Source: an uncultured Phycicoccus sp.
GTDB lineage: Bacteria > Actinomycetota > Actinomycetes > Actinomycetales > Dermatophilaceae
Length of the DNA: 64,000 nucleotides
Direction: 5' to 3'
Assembly (NCBI RefSeq): GCF_947495705.1
Contig: NZ_CANLZR010000001.1
Span: 558,001-622,000 of the forward strand
A program made the position numbers and the translations under genes. Position 1 is the stretch's first letter. Each line of letters starts with the position of its first letter. The notes under the pieces are model-generated. The model searched no databases and was not told the origin of the DNA. It worked only from the letters and a program-made list of their open reading frames with translations. Below, in pieces: positions 34,315 through 43,673 of this stretch.

Positions 34315-35253
34315 ATGGAGCACCGGACGTCCGTCGTGGACGCGATCGGCAACACCCCGATCGTCGAGCTGCTGCACATCGCCCCGCCGGGCGGGGCGCG
34401 CATCGTCGCCAAGCTCGAGTCGGCCAACCCGACCGGCAGCATGAAGGACCGGCTGGCGCGCACGATCATCGAGCGGGCCGCGGACAAGGGACTGCTGGAG
34501 CCCGGGGGCACGGTCGTCGAGTACACGGCCGGCACCACCGGCATCTCGCTCGCGCTCGTGGCCGGCGCCCTGGGCTACCGCACGCACTTCGTGTTCTCGG
34601 ACGCCTTCAGTGCGGAGAAGCGCTGGACGATGCGGGCGTACGGCGCGCAGCTCACCGACGTGCGGAGCGACGGCCAGCGCATCACCAAGGAGCTCATCGA
34701 GGCGATGATCGCGAAGGCGGCCGAGATCAGCGAGCAACCGGGGCACTGGTGGGCCGACCAGCTGCGCAACGAGGACGGCGCCGACGGCTACCTCGGGCTC
34801 GGCGACGAGATCTGGGCCCAGACGAACGGGCGGGTCGACGCGCTCGTGCACAGCGTCAGCACCGCGCACTCGATCCACGGCATCGGCCGCGCGCTGCGCC
34901 GTCACCGCCCGGACGTCCAGGTCGTCGCGGTCGAGCCGGCCGAGTCGGCGGTCCTGTCCGGGCAGCCGCCGGGCGCGCACAAGATCGAGGGCATCGGGCT
35001 GGGGTTCCTGCCGCCGCTGTGGCACCCCGAGGAGGTCGACGAGGTGATGGCGGTCTCGACCGCCGACGCTAAGCAGATGGCGCGCCGGCTGGCGAAGGAG
35101 GAGGCGATCTTCGCGGGTACCTCGACCGGGGCCAACGTCGTCGCCGCCCTGCGCGTCGCGGAGCGGCTCGGGCCGGACCGGACCGTCGCGACCGTCGTCG
35201 TCGACTCCGGGCTGCGCTACCTCAGCACCGACGTCTTCCGCGACCCGGCGTAG
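34315..35253 (+). CDS. PLP-dependent cysteine synthase family protein
   Basis: A 312-residue fold-type II PLP enzyme. The PLP lysine is K44 in NPTGSMKDR, the substrate loop is TAGTTGISLAL, and the phosphate-binding loop near FAGTSTGANV matches the GTSTG/GSSG glycine turn. Cysteine synthase and cystathionine beta-synthase-like enzymes share these features. The substrate loop reads AGTTGI where classical CysK has SGNTGI, so the substrate may not be O-acetylserine. No cysE or sulfate gene is nearby. A GAGGGGG Shine-Dalgarno precedes the start. A TAGACT box near 34265 may be its -10. Confidence 0.85.
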   Translation: MEHRTSVVDAIGNTPIVELLHIAPPGGARIVAKLESANPTGSMKDRLARTIIERAADKGLLEPGGTVVEYTAGTTGISLALVAGALGYRTHFVFSDAFSAEKRWTMRAYGAQLTDVRSDGQRITKELIEAMIAKAAEISEQPGHWWADQLRNEDGADGYLGLGDEIWAQTNGRVDALVHSVSTAHSIHGIGRALRRHRPDVQVVAVEPAESAVLSGQPPGAHKIEGIGLGFLPPLWHPEEVDEVMAVSTADAKQMARRLAKEEAIFAGTSTGANVVAALRVAERLGPDRTVATVVVDSGLRYLSTDVFRDPA

Positions 35254-35347
35254 CCCGCGGGTGCGGACGGTCCCCGTCGGGTCAGGGGGTCTTGTTTCAC
35301 GAGATGTGCCATAGAACAGAACCACCCTGTCGATTACCCGGAAGTGC

Positions 35348-35376
35348 TTGACCCGCCGACCGGCCGCCTCTAGATT
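35348..35376 (+). promoter_or_regulatory. Promoter of the beta-glucoside operon (leaderless)
   Basis: TTGACC (35348-35353), a 17-base spacer and TAGATT (35371-35376) make a good housekeeping-sigma promoter. The ATG of the ROK gene begins seven bases after the -10 box, where transcription should start. The message is therefore predicted to be leaderless, and no Shine-Dalgarno is present. Confidence 0.75.
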
Positions 35377-35382
35377 CACGCC

Positions 35383-36660
35383 ATGAACAAAGTAGTGGAC
35401 GAGGGCGGGTCGTCCCGGACGGTGCAGTCCTTGCGCCGCGACAACCGGAGCCGGGTGCTCCGGCACGTCCTGTTCGGCGGGCCGACCACCCGCGCCGAGA
35501 TCGGCGCCGCCTGCGGGCTGTCCGTCGGCTCGGTCACCAACGTCGTCAGCGGGCTCATCGAGGAGGGGCTCGTCGAGGACGCCGGCTCGCTGCCGTCCTC
35601 GGGCGGGCGCCGCTCGGCGGTGCTCCAGGCCCGGGCCGCCGGTGCCTTCACCATCGGCGTCGACGTCGGCGAGGAGGGCGTCGCCGCCGAGCTGTTCGAC
35701 CTGAGGCTCAACCGGGTCGACCGGCAGTTCGCCCGCGTCGACACCCACGTGGCGCCCTCACCCGACTCGATCGCCCCGCGGATCACCGACGCGATCCGCC
35801 GGCTCTGGTCGCGCCACCCCGACCGATGGAGCTCGGTCGTGGGCGTCGGCATGGGGCTGCCAGGGGTCGTCACGACGGACGACCGCGGCGTCCAGGTGCT
35901 CCATGCCCAGAGCCGGGGTTGGCCGTCGACTCCGGTGTCGGAGTTCTTGGACCTCCCAGGGCTCGAGGGACTGCCGCTGCTGGCTGACAACGGAGCCTCG
36001 ACCCTGGCGGCCGCAGAGGGCGCGGTCGGCGCGGCCAGGGGCAGCCAGCGGGCGATCGTCGCGCTGCTCGGCCGCGGGGTCGGGCTCGGCGTCCTCGAGC
36101 ACGGGCAGGTCGCCGGGGGTCGCGGCGGGAGTGCCACGGAGTGGGGGCACACGAAGATCGCCCTCGACGGCAGGCCGTGCGACTGCGGTGGCCGTGGGTG
36201 CGTCGAGGCCTACATTGGCGGAGCCGCGGTCCTGGACCGGTGGCGCGAGGCCGGCGGCGTCGTCAGCGGCCACGGCTGGAACGCCCTCGGCGCCCTCATC
36301 GACGCTGCGACGTCCGGAGACGTCACGGCCCGTCAGGTCCTCGACGAGACGATCGCCATCGCCGGCCTGGCCCTGGGGAACCTCGTCAACCTCTACAACC
36401 CCGACCGCATCGTCCTCGGCGGATGGGTCGGGCTGCGGCTCATGGAGACCCACGCCGGCGAGATCCTCGCGGCCGTCCAGCACGCGTCGCTCCGGCAGTT
36501 CGCCGAGCAGTTCACCCTGCAGGGCTGCGCCTTCGGGGGCGACTCGGTCGCCCTCGGCGCCGCCCTCCTCCCGCTTGAGCGCCTCATCGAAGCCCCGATG
36601 GCCGAGCTCAGGACCACCCATGCACGCACGGCACGTCACACATCAAAGGAGATGTCATGA
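35383..36660 (+). CDS. ROK-family transcriptional regulator
   Basis: A 425-residue sugar-responsive repressor. Residues 20-75 are a winged-helix domain (TTRAEIGAACGLSVGSVTNV). Residues 85-410 form the ROK kinase-like domain with DVG, LADNGAS and the zinc site GHTKI...CDCGGRGCVEAY (CxCGxxGCxE). It probably represses the downstream uptake and hydrolase genes until a beta-glucoside or glucose derivative binds. It is the first gene of a six-gene unit; its stop overlaps the binding-protein start by four bases. The ATG coincides with the predicted transcription start. Confidence 0.92.
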   Translation: MNKVVDEGGSSRTVQSLRRDNRSRVLRHVLFGGPTTRAEIGAACGLSVGSVTNVVSGLIEEGLVEDAGSLPSSGGRRSAVLQARAAGAFTIGVDVGEEGVAAELFDLRLNRVDRQFARVDTHVAPSPDSIAPRITDAIRRLWSRHPDRWSSVVGVGMGLPGVVTTDDRGVQVLHAQSRGWPSTPVSEFLDLPGLEGLPLLADNGASTLAAAEGAVGAARGSQRAIVALLGRGVGLGVLEHGQVAGGRGGSATEWGHTKIALDGRPCDCGGRGCVEAYIGGAAVLDRWREAGGVVSGHGWNALGALIDAATSGDVTARQVLDETIAIAGLALGNLVNLYNPDRIVLGGWVGLRLMETHAGEILAAVQHASLRQFAEQFTLQGCAFGGDSVALGAALLPLERLIEAPMAELRTTHARTARHTSKEMS

Positions 36661-37925
36661 TCATGAACAAGCCAATCGCGAGGGTTCTGCTCGCGCCGGC
36701 TGTCGCGGGCGCGCTGCTGCTCGCCGGGTGTGGCGGGTCGTCGGAGGCGACCGGCGGCGGGCAGACGCCCGAGCCCAAGGAGGACGTGACGCTCACGGTG
36801 TGGGTCATGGGTGACTCCGGCACCAACTTCGAGAAGGTCGTCCAGCCCTTCACGGCGGACACCGGCATCGACGTCAAGGTCGAGGCGATCCCGTGGGACA
36901 ACGTCAACGACCGACTGACCACCGCCGTCGCCTCCGGCAAGGGGCCCGATGTCACGCAGGTGGGCCTGTCGTTGCTGGCGTCCTACGTCGAGGGTGGTGC
37001 GCTCGAGGACATCTCGGGCAACCTCGCCTCGTACCCCAACCTGGCCCCGGAGAACTTCCCCGAGGCCGTCGCTCCCGCGAGCCTGCACGCCGACGGCGCC
37101 GCCTACACCGTGCCGTGGGTCGGGGACACCCGAGTCCTGTTCTACCGCAGCGACATCCTCGAGGAGGCAGGCATCGACGCGCCGCCCGCCACGTGGGACG
37201 AGATCCGCGCCGACGCCAAGACGCTCGCCGCGCGCGGCAAGGGGCAGTTCGGCTACTACATCCCGCAGTGGGACGCGCCCCTGCCGGTCTCCTACACCTG
37301 GCAGGCCGGTGGTGACGTCGTCGACGGCGAGGGCAAGGTCACCATCGACACCGACGCCTTCCGTGCCGCGGCCGACCACTACCTCGGCTTCTACGCGGAC
37401 GGGTCCGTCCCGACCGCGGGCGACTTCGACCAGGCGGCCGGCTTCATCTCCGGCGCGGCGCCGATGCTCGTCTCCGGTCCCTACCTCGCGGCAGCGGTCC
37501 GGGAGCAGGCGCCGGACCTCGATGGCAAGTGGGGCGTCACGACCGTCCCCAGCGGTGACAACGACATGTCGCTGTTCGCCGGGTCGAACCTCGGCATCTG
37601 GAAGGGCAGCGAGCACAAGGACGCGGCCCTGGAGCTGCTCGACTTCATGGCCGACCCCGCGACGCAGGTGAGCTGGTTCACGACGACCGGCGAGCTCCCC
37701 GCGGCCACGGCCGCCTTCGAGGACCCCGCGCTCACGAAGGACCCGATGGTGGCCGTGTACGCGGACCAGCTCGCGAGCTCGAGGGCGCTGCCGATCAGCA
37801 CCCGCTGGGACGCCGCCAACGCCGCGATCCTCGAGACGCTCAACGCCATCGCCCTCACCGGTGCCGACAAGGACAGCTCGCTGAAGGCGCTGTACGCCAC
37901 GATCGAGGAGATCAACGCCCGATGA
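36657..37925 (+). CDS. ABC transporter extracellular sugar-binding lipoprotein
   Basis: A 422-residue solute-binding protein of the CUT1/MalE-like family. The signal peptide ends in the lipobox LLAGC with the lipidated C25. Mature residues show the family pattern (DVTLTVWVMGDSG, YTVPWVGDTRVLFYRSDIL, LDFMADPATQVSWF). It would capture an oligosaccharide outside the cell and deliver it to the two permeases encoded next. Context with GH5 and GH3 suggests a beta-linked glucan oligomer such as cellobiose. ATG 36657 follows AAAGGAG by five bases and overlaps the ROK stop; ATG 36663 is an alternative. Confidence 0.93.
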   Translation: MIMNKPIARVLLAPAVAGALLLAGCGGSSEATGGGQTPEPKEDVTLTVWVMGDSGTNFEKVVQPFTADTGIDVKVEAIPWDNVNDRLTTAVASGKGPDVTQVGLSLLASYVEGGALEDISGNLASYPNLAPENFPEAVAPASLHADGAAYTVPWVGDTRVLFYRSDILEEAGIDAPPATWDEIRADAKTLAARGKGQFGYYIPQWDAPLPVSYTWQAGGDVVDGEGKVTIDTDAFRAAADHYLGFYADGSVPTAGDFDQAAGFISGAAPMLVSGPYLAAAVREQAPDLDGKWGVTTVPSGDNDMSLFAGSNLGIWKGSEHKDAALELLDFMADPATQVSWFTTTGELPAATAAFEDPALTKDPMVAVYADQLASSRALPISTRWDAANAAILETLNAIALTGADKDSSLKALYATIEEINAR

Positions 37926-38977
37926 CGAGCGACGGTCGCGCCGCCGGGCGCCCGCCCGGCGGCGCCGCCGTCCTCGCCGCGCGAGGAGCCGACGTGCACC
38001 AGGAGCGTGAGTCCGTCAGCCGGGCGGGGCGGGGCCGGTGGTCCCTGCTCCGGCCGGGGGCCCCCGGCCGGCAGACGCGGCGCCGAACGGGACCGTGGGG
38101 GCGGCGCCGGGCCGGCGCCACCCCGTACCTGTTCATCGCCCCGGCCTGCCTGCTCCTGGCCCTGTTCGGGATCCTCCCCATCCTCGTCGCCGCGGTCGTC
38201 AGCACGACCGACCTCGACATCGGAGGGCTCGGCGACCCGAGCACGATCCGGTTCCTCGGGCTGGACAACTACGAACGGTTGTTCTCGGACCCGAAGTTCT
38301 GGCAGGCGCTGCGGACGACGACCCTCTTCGTCGTCCTCGGCGTGCCGGTCATCATCGCCCTGTCGCTGACGATCGCGGTCGGGCTCAACGTCTCGACGTC
38401 CCGGCTGTTCACGGTGCTGCGGGCCTTCTACTTCCTGCCGGCCATCACCGCGATCGTGGCGGTCGCCCTGGTGTGGGGCTACCTCTACAACAGCCAGTTC
38501 GGCCTGCTGAACCAGGGCCTCGCGCTCGTCGGTCTCGGCCCGGTCGGCTGGCTGTCGGACCCGAACACGGCCCGGGTGTCGGTCGCAGTCGTGGCCATCT
38601 GGCGGGCCACCGGCCTCAACGTCATCATCTTCCTCGCGGCGCTCCAGGCGATCCCGCAGGACTACCACGACGCGGCCGCTCTGGACGGCGCCGGACGATG
38701 GGCGACGTTCCGGTTCGTCACCTTCCCGTTGCTGAGGTTCGCGCTCTTCTTCGTCACCGTCACCACGCTCATCGGCTGGCTGCAGTTCTTCGACGAGCCG
38801 TACGTCCTGACCAAGGGCGGGCCGGTGGGTGCCACGACATCGGTGTCGCTCTTCATCTTCCAGAACGGCTTCTCGTTCAACCAGTTCGGCTACGCGAGCG
38901 CCGGGTCGATCATCCTGTTCATCCTGATCGCCGCCGTGACCGCGGTGCAGCTGCGACTGCGAGGTAGCGATGACTGA
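37922..38977 (+). CDS. ABC sugar transporter permease (MalF-like)
   Basis: A 351-residue integral membrane protein with six predicted helices. It has a basic, disordered N-terminal tail of about 65 residues and the cytoplasmic EAA-loop variant YHDAAALDGAGRWATFRFV, which contacts the ATPase. It pairs with the next gene as the MalF/MalG-type channel. The start overlaps the binding-protein stop by four bases. The unusually long N-terminal tail leaves open a downstream start near the first helix. Confidence 0.93.
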   Translation: MTSDGRAAGRPPGGAAVLAARGADVHQERESVSRAGRGRWSLLRPGAPGRQTRRRTGPWGRRRAGATPYLFIAPACLLLALFGILPILVAAVVSTTDLDIGGLGDPSTIRFLGLDNYERLFSDPKFWQALRTTTLFVVLGVPVIIALSLTIAVGLNVSTSRLFTVLRAFYFLPAITAIVAVALVWGYLYNSQFGLLNQGLALVGLGPVGWLSDPNTARVSVAVVAIWRATGLNVIIFLAALQAIPQDYHDAAALDGAGRWATFRFVTFPLLRFALFFVTVTTLIGWLQFFDEPYVLTKGGPVGATTSVSLFIFQNGFSFNQFGYASAGSIILFILIAAVTAVQLRLRGSDD

Positions 38978-39794
38978 CGTCCGCAGACGACCCCTGGTGA
39001 TCGCCACCGGGACCGCCCTCGGGCTGGGGGCCCTGGTCACCTCGTTCCCCTTCTTCTGGATGATCACGAGCTCGCTGAAACCGGCCAGCGAGGCGATCTC
39101 GGTGCCTCCGCGGGTCCTGCCGTCGCGGCCCTCGTTCGACGCCTACGTCCGGCTCTTCACCGAGCTCGACTTCGCCCGGTACCTCGTGAACACCGTCGTC
39201 GTCGTCGCGTTCTGCGCCGTCGGCCTGTTCCTCATGGCCATGGCCGGCTACGGCTTCGCGAAGTTCCGCTTCCGCGGGCGCGAGGCGATCTTCCTCGCCG
39301 TACTGACGACCCTGATGATCCCGGTCCAGGTCTCGATGATCCCGACCTACCTCATCCTCAACGAGCTGCACCTGACGAACACCCTGCTCGGGATCGCGGC
39401 CCCCATGCTCGTGAGCGCGTTCGGCATCTTCCTCTTCCGGCAGTTCATGACCACGATCCCCACCGAGCTCCTCGAGGCCGCCCGGCTCGACGGCGCGGGG
39501 GAGTTCCGCATCTTCACGACCATCGTGCTGCCGCTGTCGAAGCCGATCGTCGCCGTCCAGGGCGTCCTCGTCTTCATCGGCGCATGGAACAGCTTCCTGT
39601 GGCCCCTGGTCATCGCCACCGAGCAGGACAAGTACACCCTCGCGGTGGGGCTCTCCCTCCTCAACCAGCAGATCACCATCAACCCGACGCTGCAGATGGC
39701 CGGTGCCTCGGTGATGGTGGTGCCGATCATCATCGTCTTCGTCATCTTCCAGCGGCACATCGTCCAGGGCTTCGCCCTGTCGGGGCTGAAGTGA
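38970..39794 (+). CDS. ABC sugar transporter permease (MalG-like)
   Basis: A 274-residue permease with six helices and the EAA loop LLEAARLDGAGEFRIFTTIV. Opening PFFWMITSSLKP and closing FQRHIVQGFALSGLK are typical of CUT1 MalG-type subunits. The start overlaps the previous stop by eight bases. No ATPase gene follows. Actinobacteria commonly energise several such importers with one shared MsiK-type ATPase encoded elsewhere, and that is the likely case here. Confidence 0.94.
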   Translation: MTDVRRRPLVIATGTALGLGALVTSFPFFWMITSSLKPASEAISVPPRVLPSRPSFDAYVRLFTELDFARYLVNTVVVVAFCAVGLFLMAMAGYGFAKFRFRGREAIFLAVLTTLMIPVQVSMIPTYLILNELHLTNTLLGIAAPMLVSAFGIFLFRQFMTTIPTELLEAARLDGAGEFRIFTTIVLPLSKPIVAVQGVLVFIGAWNSFLWPLVIATEQDKYTLAVGLSLLNQQITINPTLQMAGASVMVVPIIIVFVIFQRHIVQGFALSGLK

Positions 39795-41365
39795 CCCCGC
39801 CCGTGCGCGCCGTCCGCGGCCATCTCGTCGCCGCGGACGGCACGCCGCTGACGTTGCGCGGGGTCGGCCTGGGCAACTGGCTGCTCCCCGAGGGCTACAT
39901 GTGGGGGTTCGGGGACGCCGCCGCCTCCCCGCGCCAGATCGAGGCGCTCGTCGAGCAGCTCGTGGGTCCCGACGCGGCCGGTGAGTTCTGGCGCGGGTTC
40001 CGCGACACCTTCGTCGCCGAGTCCGACATCGCGATGATCGCCGCGGACGGGTTCGACCACGTCCGGCTGCCCGTCAACTGGCGGGTCCTCATGACCGAGG
40101 ACGGCGACCTGCGGCCAGAGGGGCTCGCGCTCGTCGACCGGCTCGTCTCCTGGTGTGGTCGCCACGGCCTCCTCGTGCTCCTCGACCTGCACGGGGCGCC
40201 GGGCGGCCAGACCGGGACGAACATCGACGACTCCCGGGGGCGGCCCGAGCTCTTCATGGACCCGCGCAACGAGGAGCTGACCGTCGCGCTGTGGACCGCG
40301 CTCGCCGGCAGGTACCGCGACGATCCGACCGTGCTCGGCTACGACCTGCTCAACGAGCCGCTGCCGAACCACTGGCAGCACGTCTACCCGGACGCCCTGG
40401 TGCGCCTCTACCGGCGGCTCACCGAGGCCATCCGCGCGGTGGACCCCGACCACCTGCTCATGTACGAGGGGACGCACTGGGCCACCAACTGGGACATCTT
40501 CACCGAGGTCTGGGACCCGAACTCGGCCCTGCAGTTCCACAAGTACTGGTCCCCGCCCGACGACGCGAGCATCCGGCCCTACCTCGAGGCCCGGGAGCGA
40601 CTCGGCCTGCCGATCTACATGGGCGAGGGGGGCGAGAACTCCCCGCAGTGGCTCGCCGCGGCCCACAGCCTGTACGAGCGTCACGAGATCGGCTGGAACC
40701 TCTGGCCGTGGAAGAAGATCGAGACCCTGACCTCGCCGCTGTCGGTCACCGCTCCCGCCGAGTGGTCGCGGATCGTCGCCTACGCCGCCGGCACCGGCCC
40801 CCGCCCCAGCGCGGCGACGGCCGCCCGGTGCCTCGACGAGCTGCTCCACAACCTCGACAGCGGGCGGTGCACCCGGCGCGAGGACGTCGTCAACGCGGTG
40901 TTCCGGCGCGCGCCCCTGGACGTCGCCGCCTACGGCCTCACCGAGGTCGCCGGCACCTCGACGATCGAGGTGCGCGGGCGGGCGGCGGATGCGGGGACGG
41001 GGCAGCCCGACGACGCGTCGGAGTCGCCCACCGCACCCGTCGTGGACCACTCGTACCCGCCCTGCCCGGCAGCCCCGGACGTCGTCCGGCGGATGCAGCC
41101 GGGGGCGGCGGTCGCGACCGAGGTGCTCGTCACCGCCGGATCGTGGGACCTCGAGGTCCACGGCAGCGGCCCGCTGCCCACCCTGGACCTCGACGGGGCG
41201 GGCATCGCGCTCACGCGGACGACGGACGGGGCGGAGGGAGACCAGTGCTGGGCCGGACGCACGACCCGGGCGCAGGCCGGCACGAGCACGCTGCGCCTCG
41301 ACTCCCACGCCGGCTTCACCCTCTCGCAGGTCGTCATCCGGCGGAGCGCCGATGACGCCCCCTGA
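39791..41365 (+). CDS. GH5-like glycoside hydrolase (cellulase family), cytoplasmic
   Basis: A 524-residue enzyme. The barrel spans about 1-385: LRGVGLGNWL, HVRLPVNW, LLDLHGAPGGQ, the acid/base pair N188-E189 in LLNEPLPN, and the nucleophile E279 in YMGEGGEN. Residues 410-520 form an extra beta-rich module, perhaps carbohydrate-binding. There is no signal peptide, so it should act inside the cell on imported oligosaccharides, unlike classical secreted cellulases. GTG 39791 overlaps the permease stop by four bases (GTGA). Specificity could be beta-1,3- or beta-1,4-glucan fragments. Confidence 0.87.
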   Translation: MTPPVRAVRGHLVAADGTPLTLRGVGLGNWLLPEGYMWGFGDAAASPRQIEALVEQLVGPDAAGEFWRGFRDTFVAESDIAMIAADGFDHVRLPVNWRVLMTEDGDLRPEGLALVDRLVSWCGRHGLLVLLDLHGAPGGQTGTNIDDSRGRPELFMDPRNEELTVALWTALAGRYRDDPTVLGYDLLNEPLPNHWQHVYPDALVRLYRRLTEAIRAVDPDHLLMYEGTHWATNWDIFTEVWDPNSALQFHKYWSPPDDASIRPYLEARERLGLPIYMGEGGENSPQWLAAAHSLYERHEIGWNLWPWKKIETLTSPLSVTAPAEWSRIVAYAAGTGPRPSAATAARCLDELLHNLDSGRCTRREDVVNAVFRRAPLDVAAYGLTEVAGTSTIEVRGRAADAGTGQPDDASESPTAPVVDHSYPPCPAAPDVVRRMQPGAAVATEVLVTAGSWDLEVHGSGPLPTLDLDGAGIALTRTTDGAEGDQCWAGRTTRAQAGTSTLRLDSHAGFTLSQVVIRRSADDAP

Positions 41366-43667
41366 GCCCCCGGCGCACCTGGACACCACCCGGTCCGTGG
41401 ACGAGCGGGTCGCCGCGCTGCTCGCCCGGATGACCCTGCCCGAGAAGGTCGGGCAGATGCTCCAGCTCGACGCCCAGACCGGGGTCGAGGACGCGGTCCT
41501 GCACCGGCACGCCGGCTCGCTGCTGCACACCGCACCGGCGGACGTCGTCGCGGCCCATGCGGCCGCCGAGCGCACCAGGCTGCGCATCCCGCTGCTCATC
41601 GCCGAGGACGCCATCCACGGCCACTCGTTCTGGGCGGGCGCGACGATCTTCCCCACCCAGCTGGCGATGGCCGGCTCGTGGTCACCGGACCTGCTCGAAC
41701 GGGCCGCGCGAGCCACCGCCGTGGAGGTGGCGGCCACCGGCATCCACTGGACCTTCTCGCCGGTGCTGTGCATCGCCCGCGACCTCAGATGGGGCCGGGT
41801 CGGGGAGACGTTCGGCGAGGACCCGCACCTCATCGGCGAGCTGGGAGCGGCCATGGTCAGCGGCTACCAGGGCGCCGGCCTGGACGACCCCACGGCCGTC
41901 CTCGCGACGGCCAAGCACTTCGCCGGGTACTCCGAGACCCAGGGCGGACGCGACGCCAGCGAGGCCGACATCTCCCGGCGCAAGCTGAGGTCCTGGTTCC
42001 TGCCGCCGTTCGAACGCGTCGCGCGCGGCGGGTGCGCCAGCGTCATGCTGGGGTACCAGTCGATGGACGGGGTGCCGGTGACGGTCGACGACTGGCTGCT
42101 CACCGACGTCCTGCGCGGGGAGTGGGACTACCGGGGCGTGCTGGTCACCGACTGGGACAACGTCGGGCGGATGGTGTGGGAGCAGCGGATCTTCGCCGAC
42201 GACGTCGCCGCGGCCGCTGCCGCCGTCCGCTCGGGCAACGACGTCGTGATGACGACGCCGGCGTTCTTCGAGGCGGCGCAGGACGCCGTCGCGGCGGGCC
42301 TGGTCGGCGAGGGGGACATCGACGCCGCCGTCTCCCGAATCCTGGCCCTGAAGTTCCGGCTCGGGCTCTTCGAGGACCCGCGTCGCCCGGATGCCCGACG
42401 CCAGCGCCTCGTCATCGGGTGCCCCGAGCACGCCGCGCTCAACCTCGAGGTGGCGCGGCGGTCGGTCGTGCTGCTGGACAACGACGGCACGCTGCCGCTG
42501 GACGGCGGCTGCGTCCGCGGGGCCGACGGGCGCGCCTCCGCCGACGGTCGGCCGTCCCGCAGGGTGCTCGTCGTGGGCCCCAACGCCGACGACCCCCACG
42601 CCCAGCTGGGCGACTGGGCCGGCGCCTCGGGCCAGGTCGGCTGGATGCTCCCGGACGGTCACCCCCGCGAGCTCACCGAGACGGTCCTCGACGGGTTCCG
42701 CGCCCTCGCCCCCGCGTCCTGGCAGATCGACCATGCGGTGGGGGCCGGCATCGTCGCGTTCGCGGACGACCCCGCCTCTGGCCTCCTTCCTGACGGCCAG
42801 CCCCGCCCGCCCGTCGTCGTCCCGGCTCCGGTCGACGCCGCAGCCCTCGGCGAGGCGACCGCCCTCGCTCGCGACGCCGACTGGGTCGTCGCCGTCGTCG
42901 GCGACCGGATCGAGCTCGTCGGGGAGGGGCGCTCGACCGCGACCCTCGAGCTGCAGGGCGGCCAGGTCGCGCTGCTCGACGCCCTGGTCGCCACGGGGAC
43001 GCCGGTCGTCGTCGTCGTCGTGGCCTCAAAGCCGCTCGTCCTCCCGCCCTCGACGGCCGGAGCGGCCGCCGTGGTCTGGGCGGGCAACCCGGGCATGCGC
43101 GGCGGTGTGGCCGTCGCCGAGCTCGTCCTCGGGCTCGTCGAGCCGGCCGGGCGGCTGCCCGTCTCCTTCCCTCGCCACGCGGGCCAGCTGCCCGTCTTCT
43201 ACAACCAGGTCCGCGGTCAGCACGGCGACCGGTACGCCGACCTGACCCAGGAGCCCGCCTACCCGTTCGGGCACGGCCGGTCGTACACGACCGTCACGTA
43301 CGAGGACCTGCGAGTCCTCACCCCGACCGTCGGGCCGAGCGGCATCGTCCGTGCCACGGTCCGACTGACGAACACCGGGCGACGACCGGCGCTGGAGACG
43401 GTGCAGTGCTACGTCAGCGACACGGTCACCTCCGCCACCTGGGCCGACCAGGAGCTCAAGGCGTTCCGACAGGTCGAGATCCCCCCGGGCGAGTCCACCC
43501 TCGTGGAGCTCACGGTGGCGGCGAGCGAGTGCACGCTCGTCGACAGGACGGGCCGCCGGGTGGTGGAGGCCGGCGAGTTCGAGCTGCGGGTCGGCCCCTC
43601 GTCGGAACGGGAGCGGCTCCTCAGCGCCCGCTTCCAGATCACGGACGCCGGCGACTCGCCGTCCTGA
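41352..43667 (+). CDS. GH3 beta-glucosidase
   Basis: A 771-residue enzyme that removes terminal beta-glucose. The N-terminal barrel has RWGRVGETFGEDP, the substrate-binding ATAKHFAGY (K188, H189) and the nucleophile D267 in VTDWDN. The second alpha/beta domain (RSVVLLDNDGTLPL onward) and a C-terminal fibronectin III-like domain (RATVRLTNTGRRPALETVQ) complete the standard three-domain form. There is no signal peptide. The start lies 14 bases inside the GH5 gene, so it is translated as the last gene of the operon. Convergent with an unknown gene six bases downstream. Confidence 0.93.
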   Translation: MTPPEPPAHLDTTRSVDERVAALLARMTLPEKVGQMLQLDAQTGVEDAVLHRHAGSLLHTAPADVVAAHAAAERTRLRIPLLIAEDAIHGHSFWAGATIFPTQLAMAGSWSPDLLERAARATAVEVAATGIHWTFSPVLCIARDLRWGRVGETFGEDPHLIGELGAAMVSGYQGAGLDDPTAVLATAKHFAGYSETQGGRDASEADISRRKLRSWFLPPFERVARGGCASVMLGYQSMDGVPVTVDDWLLTDVLRGEWDYRGVLVTDWDNVGRMVWEQRIFADDVAAAAAAVRSGNDVVMTTPAFFEAAQDAVAAGLVGEGDIDAAVSRILALKFRLGLFEDPRRPDARRQRLVIGCPEHAALNLEVARRSVVLLDNDGTLPLDGGCVRGADGRASADGRPSRRVLVVGPNADDPHAQLGDWAGASGQVGWMLPDGHPRELTETVLDGFRALAPASWQIDHAVGAGIVAFADDPASGLLPDGQPRPPVVVPAPVDAAALGEATALARDADWVVAVVGDRIELVGEGRSTATLELQGGQVALLDALVATGTPVVVVVVASKPLVLPPSTAGAAAVVWAGNPGMRGGVAVAELVLGLVEPAGRLPVSFPRHAGQLPVFYNQVRGQHGDRYADLTQEPAYPFGHGRSYTTVTYEDLRVLTPTVGPSGIVRATVRLTNTGRRPALETVQCYVSDTVTSATWADQELKAFRQVEIPPGESTLVELTVAASECTLVDRTGRRVVEAGEFELRVGPSSERERLLSARFQITDAGDSPS

Positions 43668-43673
43668 CCCTGT

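Noticed and set aside
34315-35253. Calling the PLP enzyme a true CysK or CBS
   Set aside because: The substrate loop differs from the classical SGNTGI form and there is no cysE or transsulfuration partner, so only the family is named.
39347-41854. Long minus-strand frame opposite the permease, GH5 and GH3 genes
   Set aside because: It spans three well-supported plus-strand genes and shows no domain pattern.
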